Of a stretch of DNA of 8,947 nt, positions 1 through 6,800 are shown in pieces (position 1 is the stretch's first letter; each line of letters begins with the position of its first letter). Source of the DNA: an uncultured Desulfotignum sp. (GTDB lineage Bacteria; Desulfobacterota; Desulfobacteria; Desulfobacterales; Desulfobacteraceae); the NCBI GenBank assembly GCA_937951975.1, contig CALGAJ010000069.1, positions 1 to 8,947 on the forward strand, read 5' to 3'. Below the pieces are notes generated by a model. It made no database searches and was not told the DNA's origin. It saw nothing but the letters and a program-made list of their open reading frames with translations. The translations under genes were made by a program, and so were the position numbers.

Positions 1-2
1 AT

Positions 3-452
3 CATGTGGATTTTCAATGGCAAAGCCTGACGATTCACGACAAAGTGGCAGGCACCCGAACCATATCTTTGACCCCATACCTGGGAAGTGTTCTTTATTC
101 ACTACCCCGGCGCAATCAGTTTGTTTTTTCCAGTCCAACCAGCGAATCAGGGCGGCTTGAGGAACCCAGGAAGCCCCACAATAAAGCCCTGGAGGTGGCG
201 GGCATACCCTATCTTACCATACACGGCCTGAGGCGTTCTTTTGCCACCCTGAGCGAGTGGGTGGAATGTCCTGTGGGTGTGGTCGCACAGATCATGGGGC
301 ATAAACCGTCAGCGATTGCAGAACGTCATTATAAAAAACGACCGCTTGACCTACTTCGGATGTGGCATACAAAAATTGAAAAATTCATCCTGGATCAGGC
401 CGGTATTGTTCAGCCGGAATCCGGCCAGAAAGGATTGAAAGTAGTGGGCTAA
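3..452 (+). CDS. Tyrosine recombinase (phage-type integrase), C-terminal catalytic part, 5' end outside window
   Basis: This is the end of a site-specific integrase that would insert and excise the element. The frame is open at the left edge of the window, so the ATG at position 6 is probably internal and the arm-binding and core-binding domains are missing. Counting from that ATG, the catalytic pieces appear in order: a beta-hairpin lysine candidate in DKVAGTR (K13), the HxLR box in TIHGLRRSF (H73, R76), the GHK histidine (H99) and the nucleophile tyrosine in ERHYKKR (Y109). A conserved tail (PLDLLRMWH) follows. The family belongs to genomic islands and phage-like elements. The gene ends about 105 bp before the next likely start. 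All visible active-site residues are present, so it may be functional. Confidence 0.92.
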   Translation, partial: HVDFQWQSLTIHDKVAGTRTISLTPYLGSVLYSLPRRNQFVFSSPTSESGRLEEPRKPHNKALEVAGIPYLTIHGLRRSFATLSEWVECPVGVVAQIMGHKPSAIAERHYKKRPLDLLRMWHTKIEKFILDQAGIVQPESGQKGLKVVG

Positions 453-541
453 TAATCCAGTTCCCCGGCCATAGGCTGATCACCGAACAGCCACCACATG
501 CCCCTGGTGGCCCTGGCCGGGTTTTTAACCTGAATGGGGCG
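449..541 (-). pseudogene. Possible remnant: C-terminus of an unknown protein on the minus strand
   Basis: Read on the minus strand, this stretch gives 30 codons and a TAG stop with a protein-like composition, ending RGMWWLFGDQPMAGELDY. The stop overlaps the integrase stop tail to tail. The frame stays open a little further to an ATG at 568, but that lies inside the neighbouring cargo gene and has no visible ribosome binding site, so an intact 39-residue gene is unlikely. It could be the tail of a gene whose front was replaced when the cargo gene arrived. It could equally be chance, because the region is GC-rich and forms a hairpin. Confidence 0.25.
464..526 (+). terminator. Nested GC-rich hairpin followed by T-run, possible integrase terminator
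   Basis: CCCGGCCA (464-471) pairs perfectly with TGGCCGGG (514-521). Inside it, CCACCA (491-496) pairs with TGGTGG (505-510). TTTTT (522-526) follows at once. It lies directly downstream of the integrase stop, so termination is the simplest reading. The long 19-nt left bulge makes it an imperfect intrinsic terminator. An extruded hairpin at a recombination site is an alternative. Confidence 0.45.
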
Positions 542-557
542 TATTGATAGGGGCAGT

Positions 558-2153
558 ATGAAGCACATTTTTCCAGAAATCAACTTTGACCGCCTCAAAG
601 CAGAAGTATTTCGCTGGTCATCATGGTATCCCTGTATCAGGCAAATCGATTTTTATCAGCATCGAGGCGGTGAGAATTATGCTGATAAGAGATATCTGAT
701 TGATATAGTGGTTCAAGACGATACTCCACAAAATGAAATAGCGGATATAGAGATTGAGACACAGGACATCGGCGGTTCGACTTTTTTTCAAAGCCTGATG
801 AATGCACAGACCGGTAAAGGTTTTAAACGAGATAATTGGGAGCTTTTCGTCAGGCAGCAATCTGATGATCCCCCAGTTTTTTTGGCCGGTGATAAATGGT
901 CGCTATATGACAGATATCTCCCCAAAATGAAATTCTATCCTTTTCAAGAATTGAATATCCATGTTTTACAAGCGATCGCTGCTAAATGGGCTCAAGATTA
1001 CACAAGTACAGGAGCTGTTGTTCAGAGTATAACCATCCATCCTATGGGAATGCCTATACATTTGGCTGAAAATCTTCCCGATAGGCCAAATCGGCCTAAA
1101 TATGCCGTAATATTTCACTGTCCGGATTGTACGAGAGATGATCTCCCCAGCGCCACAGATTCGGCAGAGGAGCACTTGCGGAAGGTCATTAATAAGGAAT
1201 TCTCGCCCTATACGGACTTGTTTCTTGATCTTCAAAACAAATCTAAGCACTTATTTTACAACGGGAATTTTAAACTATACCAAGGTGCTGAGCCTAATGA
1301 TTGGTTGTCTGAATGGCGTTTTGAGATGAAGTACCAGGATAAGGGCATGAGTGCCTTAGGTGCTGATATCGATCAGAAGTGTGGCGTTGTTTTATTTCCA
1401 GCTGTGGAAGTTGAGCAGGCAGCAGACTTGGCGCCTTATAAGGCTCCTGAAGGAAATGTATATTCCTATGAGAACAAGATTCAGGACCCAGAGGATATCA
1501 AAACGACTTGGAGATTCCATTTCACAGGTGCTGAGTGGCGAATTTTTTTCAAAGGACATCATTATAGTGTCAAGGATTTTAAGCCTGTGAGGTACATACT
1601 TCCTCTAATCAAACAGCCTGGAAAACGTTTCGGATATGTGAAGATTTGTCAAATCGTGGAAGGGGTAAATATCAAGGATGCCCCTAAAAAAGATAAGAAG
1701 AAAAAGGAAGCGGGGGATTTAAGGCAAGATGGCTCTGTCTATGAGGATGATTTGAATGATCAAATTTCAGCAAAGAAACACACTGAGAAAGATATTCAGA
1801 AGCTTAAAGAATCTGTCTGTAAATTATATCAGGAATACCTCAATGACCGTGATGGGAAAAGGGAGGGGTGGAACAAAGTCAAACAATTTACTGAAACCGA
1901 ATATGGCATTTTGATTAATGACAAAGGTGGTAGATTAAAATTTCGAAATTCAAAATTTCCGGCAGAAGCAGATAAAGATTATAAAAAAGCGCAAAAGGCC
2001 GTCAGCACAAACAAGGGAAGATTCTTAGAAAATTTGAAAAAAACTGGATGTGATAAATTACACGAGCACTTCGTACAGTCTATAATATCAAAAGAGGGTT
2101 TTATCCAATACTCACCGTCCCCTGAATCATCTCTTTGGGAAATCATCGAATAA
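558..2153 (+). CDS. Unknown cargo protein, 531 aa, with a C-terminal module of the WRIFFKG...VRYILPLIKQPG type
   Basis: I do not recognise the whole protein. I start it at ATG 558 because AGGGG (549-553) lies 4 nt upstream; the in-frame ATG at 534 has no Shine-Dalgarno. Residues 10-55 (FRWSSWYPCIRQIDFYQHRGGE, then YLIDIVVQ) have the layout of a nucleotidyltransferase GS...DxD region, but the glycine-serine and first aspartate are absent, so any such fold would be inactive. Around 316-370, a segment with WRIFFKGHHYSVKD and VRYILPLIKQPGKRFG resembles, from memory, a winged-helix-like module attached to bacterial ATP-binding regulators. A lysine-rich linker (375-385), a helical segment (about 395-430) and an ending LHEHFVQSI...YSPSPESSLWEI follow, which also recalls that module. 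No signal peptide or membrane segment. Base use is A-richer than its neighbours, suggesting separate acquisition. A regulator or single-gene defence factor is speculation. Confidence 0.85.
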   Translation: MKHIFPEINFDRLKAEVFRWSSWYPCIRQIDFYQHRGGENYADKRYLIDIVVQDDTPQNEIADIEIETQDIGGSTFFQSLMNAQTGKGFKRDNWELFVRQQSDDPPVFLAGDKWSLYDRYLPKMKFYPFQELNIHVLQAIAAKWAQDYTSTGAVVQSITIHPMGMPIHLAENLPDRPNRPKYAVIFHCPDCTRDDLPSATDSAEEHLRKVINKEFSPYTDLFLDLQNKSKHLFYNGNFKLYQGAEPNDWLSEWRFEMKYQDKGMSALGADIDQKCGVVLFPAVEVEQAADLAPYKAPEGNVYSYENKIQDPEDIKTTWRFHFTGAEWRIFFKGHHYSVKDFKPVRYILPLIKQPGKRFGYVKICQIVEGVNIKDAPKKDKKKKEAGDLRQDGSVYEDDLNDQISAKKHTEKDIQKLKESVCKLYQEYLNDRDGKREGWNKVKQFTETEYGILINDKGGRLKFRNSKFPAEADKDYKKAQKAVSTNKGRFLENLKKTGCDKLHEHFVQSIISKEGFIQYSPSPESSLWEIIE

Positions 2154-2179
2154 AATAAAAACCCAACTTTTTTCCTGTT

Positions 2180-2214
2180 AACCTGCTTTTTTTCATAAAA
2201 GGCAGGTTTTTTTT
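2180..2214 (+). terminator. Strong intrinsic terminator after the cargo gene
   Basis: AACCTGCTTTTT (2180-2191) pairs with AAAAGGCAGGTT (2197-2208), a 12-bp stem with one G-U pair and a 5-nt loop. A run of eight T (2207-2214) starts at the base of the stem. It lies 26 bp past the cargo stop and should insulate the replication operon from cargo transcription. Confidence 0.9.
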
Positions 2215-2217
2215 GTT

Positions 2218-2254
2218 TCGTCAAGTTTTGTGGATCATCGTCAAGTTTTGTGGA
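2218..2254. repeat. Tandem direct repeat, two perfect 17-bp copies, 20-bp period
   Basis: TCGTCAAGTTTTGTGGA occurs at 2218-2234 and again at 2238-2254, separated by TCA. Two identical sites two helical turns apart could be protein-binding sites (recombinase arm sites, iterons or an activator). They could also be a leftover insertion-sequence end. They lie between the cargo terminator and the regulator gene. Confidence 0.85.
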
Positions 2255-2271
2255 CCCTCCCACTTAGATTT

Positions 2272-2301
2272 TCAATATCGATTAATTGATCTGAGTGATC
2301 A
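2272..2301. promoter_or_regulatory. Two overlapping inverted repeats, candidate operator of the HTH gene
   Basis: TCAAT (2272-2276) and ATTGA (2285-2289) form one inverted repeat around ATCGATTA. TGATC (2287-2291) and GATCA (2297-2301) form another with a 5-nt spacer. Both lie just before the Shine-Dalgarno (AAAGGAG, 2305-2311) of the HTH gene, a good place for autoregulation. I see no convincing -35/-10 pair. Confidence 0.4.
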
Positions 2302-2318
2302 GTGAAAGGAGCCACAAA

Positions 2319-2519
2319 ATGCCTCAATCGAACAACGCCACTGAGCATTTAACGACAGAAGAGTTCGCACGACGTCTGGGGGTAAAATCCCATACCGTAA
2401 GACGAAGTCTCTGTGTCAAAGGCCATTACCTTGGTGTGCGCCCCATCAAACTCCCAAACCGCCGTTTGCTCTGGCCCGAAAAAGCATGGCGTGAAATTGT
2501 CGGGGTGTTAGAGGCGTAA
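2319..2519 (+). CDS. Small helix-turn-helix protein, excisionase/AlpA-like, 66 aa
   Basis: The protein begins TTEEFARRLGVKSHTVRRSL (residues 12-31), a typical MerR/excisionase-type helix-turn-helix, and continues with a wing-like RPIKLPNRRLLWP (41-53). Proteins of this size and kind act as excisionases or as AlpA-like regulators in integrative elements, bending DNA at the attachment site or switching the operon. I chose ATG 2319 over the upstream in-frame ATG 2295 because AAAGGAG (2305-2311) sits 7 nt before it. It is first in the long operon leading to the replication protein. Two inverted repeats immediately upstream could be its own operators. Which of the two roles it plays cannot be told from the sequence. 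Confidence 0.88.
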   Translation: MPQSNNATEHLTTEEFARRLGVKSHTVRRSLCVKGHYLGVRPIKLPNRRLLWPEKAWREIVGVLEA

Positions 2520-2521
2520 CA

Positions 2522-2560
2522 ATGGCCCCCGTCGGATATAAAGCGGTGAAACAGGCTTAG
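2522..2560 (+). CDS. Possible 12-codon leader ORF before the replication gene
   Basis: ATG 2522 starts 2 nt after the HTH stop, with GAGG (2511-2514) 7 nt upstream, and encodes MAPVGYKAVKQA before TAG. That stop overlaps the TAGGG that serves as the weak Shine-Dalgarno of the replication gene. The frame is the same as that of the replication gene, separated by TAG and TAA. It could set translation of the large protein by ribosome delivery, or be chance. Confidence 0.3.
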   Translation: MAPVGYKAVKQA

Positions 2561-2569
2561 GGATAACGG

Positions 2570-5554
2570 GTGCCGACAATAGCGTTAAAGACATATAACG
2601 CTGCCCATAAATCGACATGGCGTGATCTTGTTATTCCCCATGGGGTTAAAGAGGCTGTTCATGGGTTATCGAGAAAGCGTTTTGTCGATGGACTGGATGC
2701 TGTCTATCTTCACAGCCGGGTATCGCTGACCAGAAGCGATTTCTCGTATTGGATTTGTCTGGACATAGAGGACACGAAAACCCCGGGACATATTGATCTG
2801 TCTGCAAATTTGGATTGTGCCAGGGACATGCTTGCTTTCCTGGATGACAAAGGCTTGACTGATAATCTGAGCATCTTTTTAACGGGCCAGGGCTTGAGGT
2901 TCAGTTGGCCATATTATGTTCCGCTGGACTACAAGCGGGCGTTTCTGGCGTGGATTCAAAAACAGTCCGAAATAGACTCATCTCCACAGACAGGAAACGC
3001 GTTTGTCCGGGTGTTAGGATATCGGGGACATAATAGGCAGGGGAAGCTTCTCGACCAACACATCCACAAACTGGATGACATTCACGATCTTTGGTTTATT
3101 TGTGCTGAAGATTACATGGATCTGACCAGAGGTAAGCCGGGTTACGTTCAAAGCATGGACTGGTTTGATGGAATTTTGCCAACAAAGGCCATGCCGGAAT
3201 CGTGGAAGTTGTTCCTGGATGGTTGGAAAACTTTTTCTGAACTTCAGCAGACGATATGGAAACCGGATTATTCACGACAACATCTCGTAGATCATGAAGC
3301 GACATGGAATCAGATATATCCGTACCTGGACGCCATGGGCATAGGTTATACAGAAAAGACAATCGCTGATTTCTGGTTTCTCAAGCTGTCATCATGCCCT
3401 GAGTGCGGGCGTAAGGATGGAGGCCCCTATATCACTGCATCAGGACGGTTGAAGTGCTTTCATGCCAATTCCTGCCGGGCCGGGGAGATGAGCGAATCAG
3501 GCCGGAAGGGTCTCCCGCCAGGGCAATGGGTGGACGGATTTAAAACGGTAGAGCTTGAGCAGCCGGAACGAGACGTTACGTTCAAGACTATTGAGCATGC
3601 CAGGGCGGAACTGGCCGCAAAAATTGTCCAGCCCCATGACATGCTTTTCAGGTGTGACCCGGGGACCGGCAAGACTTATACGGCCCTGGAACAGATTGTT
3701 CCGTTATGCGCATCCCGGAAGGTGCTTTACCTGTCACCCACAAACCGTCTGAATGGTGAAACCTGTGAACTTGCAAAAACATTTTCACAGAAAAAGGTAA
3801 ACATATTCAGGATTGAGGGCAGAAATAATGACAACTGCCAGAACTACAACATCGTCATGGATGCAGCGGAAAAGGGATTCAGTCCGGGACTGATGTTCTG
3901 TCATTACTGCCAGAAAGACAATCCATCCCCATGTGCCTACCAGGAACAATTCAAGGTGTTCAAAGAACCAGCGGGTCTGTTTATCACCACCCACGATCAG
4001 GCCAAATTTATTGATACCGAGGATTTGGGAATTGATACCATGATTGTGGATGAAGACCCACTTCAGGCCTTTTTCGAAAAACAGTGTTCCGGATTAGGGG
4101 CGATTTCCCGATTTTGTGCCGGATATCCAGGTGATTTTTTTGAACGGCTTACAAAAGGACTGGGCAAGATATACGAATCCTGTGATGGAGGTGATCGTGA
4201 AAACTGGTCCCACAACCGGGCATACACGGCAGCTCCCCCTGAAGCCACACCATGGGAAAACAGCAAAGCCCTCTGGGACATCGCAGAGATCACTGAAGAG
4301 GAGCGGGACCAGCTTGCAGGCCACCTGGCTGCATACGATCGATGGGAAGAGGAATCCCAAATGAAATGGCAGTGGCGGCTTTACAAGGAGGGGGTGAATA
4401 TAAAGGCGTTGAACTGGTTGTGGAACGCTCTTGGTGAAAAAGATTTCGGGACAGCCTATGTTCGGGTTGATCTCAAGTCGAGAGAAAATCCGTACAAGTT
4501 TTTTTTGACACGGAATGCAGTCCCTGACTTCTCCGGACAAATTATCGTTTTGGACGGCACCGGCAACAAACCGGATACGGATGCACTGTTTCGCCGGGAT
4601 TTTGAATTAATAGACACCTGCATAGACCTGAGATCATGCCAGAAGCACATCATTAAAGAGGGTCTGGGAAAAACTAAATGCAAAAAATTGAACAGTATTA
4701 AAAAGGCTAATCTCATGAAAATGGCTATCCAGGCATTACGCCCAACAGACCGGAAAATTCTCATAGCCACACACCAGATCATAGAGGATGAACTCCGGCA
4801 AATAGCAGTGGGATTGATACCGGACAGAACCGTTGATTCCATCCACTTTTACGGCAACCGGGGCATGAACGCCTTCAAGGATTATGATGCGATTATCTGT
4901 TTCGGTGCGCCGGGAACCAACCAGACTGAGATGCTGGATGAAGCCATGGCATTGTTTGCTGATGCAGCGGAACGGAAAAGATGGTTTCATCAAAAAGCAG
5001 ATGCAGAGCTGCTGCAAACCATACACCGGATCAGGCCGGTTAATGGAAACAAGAATATTATCCTGCTTTCGAACCGATGGCTGTCTGAATTAGGGCCGCT
5101 GCAAACTGAGACAGACCGCAGGAGAGGAACCCAAAAAACAGAGCATACATTCTCTAAAGCATACGGCATGCTAAAGGCTTTTTATGAAATCCATGGATTT
5201 GTGTCTCTTGAAATTGCGTATGCCTTGGGAATCGGGCATTGCAGCAAAAAAAGCCTGCTGCAGATGGTCCAGGCTAAAAGCTCCCTTTGTTTAATTAAAG
5301 AATATATATTAGACAAAGGGAACCTTCAGCTACCACCATCAGACTCGGGTTTGATGCTTCTCCAAAACAAAAATTCCTGGTCTAAGTTAACAGGGAAACT
5401 TCAATCAGAACTTCAGGCACCAGCACTAAAGAACCGTGTCCATTCGCAGTGGCAGGCAGCTGTCGGTACTGTCCAGGCAGCCAAAGTCTTTGCTGAAAAC
5501 TTTGGGCTGAAATTCAATTCTGAAAACTGGAGGGAGAATCATGAAGCCGGCTGA
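2570..5554 (+). CDS. Primase-helicase replication protein, 994 aa, with zinc finger and putative Fe-S cysteines
   Basis: This probably primes and unwinds the element's own DNA. The start is GTG 2570, with weak AGGG (2559-2562) 7 nt upstream. Residues 1-200 look like an archaeo-eukaryotic primase: WICLDIED (61-68) as the DxD motif, FLTGQGLRFSWP (103-114) as motif II, and RGHNRQGKLLD (152-162) as motif III. A zinc finger follows, with C276, C279, C296, H298 and C302. The helicase has Walker A DPGTGKT (363-369), motif Ia LYLSPTNR (386-393), Walker B VDEDP (493-497), ILIATHQ (730-736) and a motif VI-like QTIHRIRP (816-823). Between Ia and Walker B lie C423, C444, C447 and C455, followed by Y457, placed like the Fe-S domain of XPD/DinG. 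The gene overlaps the next by 14 bp. The helicase call is firm; the primase call is moderate, since motif II lacks the usual histidine. Confidence 0.9.
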   Translation: MPTIALKTYNAAHKSTWRDLVIPHGVKEAVHGLSRKRFVDGLDAVYLHSRVSLTRSDFSYWICLDIEDTKTPGHIDLSANLDCARDMLAFLDDKGLTDNLSIFLTGQGLRFSWPYYVPLDYKRAFLAWIQKQSEIDSSPQTGNAFVRVLGYRGHNRQGKLLDQHIHKLDDIHDLWFICAEDYMDLTRGKPGYVQSMDWFDGILPTKAMPESWKLFLDGWKTFSELQQTIWKPDYSRQHLVDHEATWNQIYPYLDAMGIGYTEKTIADFWFLKLSSCPECGRKDGGPYITASGRLKCFHANSCRAGEMSESGRKGLPPGQWVDGFKTVELEQPERDVTFKTIEHARAELAAKIVQPHDMLFRCDPGTGKTYTALEQIVPLCASRKVLYLSPTNRLNGETCELAKTFSQKKVNIFRIEGRNNDNCQNYNIVMDAAEKGFSPGLMFCHYCQKDNPSPCAYQEQFKVFKEPAGLFITTHDQAKFIDTEDLGIDTMIVDEDPLQAFFEKQCSGLGAISRFCAGYPGDFFERLTKGLGKIYESCDGGDRENWSHNRAYTAAPPEATPWENSKALWDIAEITEEERDQLAGHLAAYDRWEEESQMKWQWRLYKEGVNIKALNWLWNALGEKDFGTAYVRVDLKSRENPYKFFLTRNAVPDFSGQIIVLDGTGNKPDTDALFRRDFELIDTCIDLRSCQKHIIKEGLGKTKCKKLNSIKKANLMKMAIQALRPTDRKILIATHQIIEDELRQIAVGLIPDRTVDSIHFYGNRGMNAFKDYDAIICFGAPGTNQTEMLDEAMALFADAAERKRWFHQKADAELLQTIHRIRPVNGNKNIILLSNRWLSELGPLQTETDRRRGTQKTEHTFSKAYGMLKAFYEIHGFVSLEIAYALGIGHCSKKSLLQMVQAKSSLCLIKEYILDKGNLQLPPSDSGLMLLQNKNSWSKLTGKLQSELQAPALKNRVHSQWQAAVGTVQAAKVFAENFGLKFNSENWRENHEAG

Positions 5555-5801
5555 TCCAGAGAGTATCCAAAAGGCCATTGGCATGGCGCAAAACGCCCCA
5601 TGTGTCCTTTGCGGGAAGTTGTCAGGAAAAGGGACACTCGTGTCTTTCGTCCCCGACGATTCCCAAGAATATGGGGCAGCAGAGGGACAAAAACGCATGA
5701 TTTTTTACAACTTGTGTTCAGAGTGCAGTCGGGCACCAAGGGCGTTTAAACGGGCAGAAGAGATCATCAAAAACGCAACAGGAAAGGAGCAGCAGAAATG
5801 A
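5541..5801 (+). CDS. Small zinc-ribbon protein, 86 aa
   Basis: The protein carries two CxxC knuckles, CVLC (C21, C24) and CSEC (C59, C62), about 35 residues apart, which is a classic zinc ribbon. A helical basic tail (APRAFKRAEEIIKNATGKEQQK) follows. The function is not known; DNA or protein binding alongside the replication protein is an inference. Start ATG 5541 is supported by GGAGG (5529-5533) at 7 nt. It overlaps the end of the primase-helicase gene by 14 bp, and its stop overlaps the next start (ATGA), so translation of all three is likely coupled. Confidence 0.85.
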   Translation: MKPADPESIQKAIGMAQNAPCVLCGKLSGKGTLVSFVPDDSQEYGAAEGQKRMIFYNLCSECSRAPRAFKRAEEIIKNATGKEQQK

Positions 5802-6151
5802 TTATCGACAGAAAAAAGTGGCGATCTATTCCGGAAATGAATCACGATGGACTTGAATCGTATTCTTTTGCGCACACATTCAAGGAACGCGGAGCTGATT
5901 TTCCTGAATACTTGGGATGGTTCATGTATGACGTCCGAGCCGATGAACTTTATCTACCTGCGATTTACAATGTGAACCGCACATTGAAGCATGCAGGGAA
6001 AGACCGAATACCAGTCCTTGAACATGGAGGGCATCCATTTTTTCTGGCCACATGGTTGAAGAAAAAGTATCCCGGTATTGACTATGGGCCGCTTGAAGAT
6101 CTTTTCAGGAGTGTGTTGCCTTGGACAAAGGAAAAAGGGGGTGTCTCATGA
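5798..6151 (+). CDS. Hypothetical protein, 117 aa
   Basis: I do not recognise this protein. It is soluble and aromatic-rich (FPEYLGWFMYDVRADELYLP), and contains HGGHPFFLATWLKKKYPG near residues 76-93, with several histidines but no complete metal-binding or catalytic motif I can name. AAGGAG lies just upstream. It is joined by 4-bp ATGA overlaps to both the zinc-ribbon gene before it and the short gene after it, so it is made together with them. Confidence 0.8.
   Translation: MIIDRKKWRSIPEMNHDGLESYSFAHTFKERGADFPEYLGWFMYDVRADELYLPAIYNVNRTLKHAGKDRIPVLEHGGHPFFLATWLKKKYPGIDYGPLEDLFRSVLPWTKEKGGVS
6135..6148 (+). repeat. Duplicated translation leader, copy 1
   Basis: AAGGGGGTGTCTCA here matches AAGGGGGTGTGTCA at 7187-7200 at 13 of 14 positions. 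Both sit directly before a short helix-signature gene, so a leader plus gene may have been duplicated together. Confidence 0.5.
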
Positions 6152-6309
6152 CGGACACACAGACCGTAGAGGGTATGGCAGAGGTCCGGCGACGGGTGGA
6201 AGCGATCGAGGCGGCAATGATGCGGACATCGGAACTGCTGGAAAAGACGGTACTGGACCAGCGCAAAGCTCAGACCCTGTTGTTACCCCAGATGAACGAG
6301 ATGATCTGA
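6148..6309 (+). CDS. Short coiled-coil protein, 53 aa
   Basis: I start it at ATG 6148, which overlaps the previous stop (ATGA) and has AAGGGGGTG 4-5 nt upstream; an in-frame TTG at 6121 lies inside the preceding gene and is unnecessary. The product is almost entirely helical and charged, with VRRRVEAIEAAM (residues 14-25) and a leucine-rich end. The R-V-x-x-I-E piece is a loose version of the signature shared by the short proteins downstream. No function known. A longer + frame (6078-6338) overlaps it but lacks coupling and looks like a shadow. Confidence 0.65.
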   Translation: MTDTQTVEGMAEVRRRVEAIEAAMMRTSELLEKTVLDQRKAQTLLLPQMNEMI

Positions 6310-6334
6310 CCCTCAAAGCTAAAAGGAAATTGCC

Positions 6335-6547
6335 ATGAAAAACTTGAACAAACGGATCGAGAGGTTGGAGAAATCCATCCCCTCAGAACCCAAAGACCCG
6401 CCAGCTATGATCTTTGTCAATCCCGGAGAAACAAAGGAACAGAAAATTGCAGTGTATGAAGCTGAACACGGTAAATCCTTCGATGTGGATTATGACTGGA
6501 TCATTCAATTTGTAGCACCTGAAAAGGAGCAGGATCATGACGATTAA
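6335..6547 (+). CDS. Short protein with N-terminal RIERLE helix, 70 aa
   Basis: It starts MKNLNKRIERLEKSIP, a short basic helix, and continues into PPAMIFVNPGETKEQKIAVY, which looks like a beta strand plus helix, ending in an acidic tail. Function unknown. Its start is preceded by AAAGGAAA, and it overlaps the next gene by 11 bp. The N-terminal piece recurs in the neighbouring small genes while the rest differs, suggesting a shared docking or oligomerisation helix with a variable body (inference). Confidence 0.75.
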   Translation: MKNLNKRIERLEKSIPSEPKDPPAMIFVNPGETKEQKIAVYEAEHGKSFDVDYDWIIQFVAPEKEQDHDD

Positions 6548-6797
6548 ATCAAGGATACAGAGGCTGGAAGCACTGCCTGTGAGACAATCTTTTTTGATTA
6601 ACAGTATGGCAGAGATTAGCACTGAACAGGCGGAAAAAACCTACAGGGAGCTGATGGCTGGACCGCACCCGCACCTGTTTGTAAAGACCAATACCGGAAA
6701 GGTGTCCATCAATGAATTGCCCGAACAGGAACTCGGCCGGATATATAAAGAATACGCTAATGGGAATCTTGATACCATCACAGACCAGGAGGCATAA
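6537..6797 (+). CDS. Short protein with N-terminal RIQRLE helix, 86 aa
   Basis: It starts MTIKSRIQRLEALP, matching the signature of its neighbours. The middle reads MAEISTEQAEKTYRELMAGP, a helix, and the body is small and soluble with no recognisable domain. AAGGAG (6524-6529) is 7 nt before the start, inside the end of the previous gene. It ends 3 bp before the TerS-like gene. Function unknown. Confidence 0.78.
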   Translation: MTIKSRIQRLEALPVRQSFLINSMAEISTEQAEKTYRELMAGPHPHLFVKTNTGKVSINELPEQELGRIYKEYANGNLDTITDQEA

Positions 6798-6800
6798 ATC

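Noticed and set aside
534..557. Upstream ATG for the cargo gene
   Set aside because: No Shine-Dalgarno before it, whereas ATG 558 has AGGGG at 4 nt.
4094..4540. A 148-codon minus-strand open frame
   Set aside because: It lies wholly inside the helicase part of the primase-helicase gene, whose motifs are clear; its own translation is Cys/Phe-rich without any motif.
6078..6338. An 86-codon + frame with a Gly/Asp-rich product overlapping the 53-residue gene
   Set aside because: It starts inside the 117-residue gene without a ribosome site and has a low-complexity composition typical of a shadow frame; the overlapping frame has an ATGA-coupled start.
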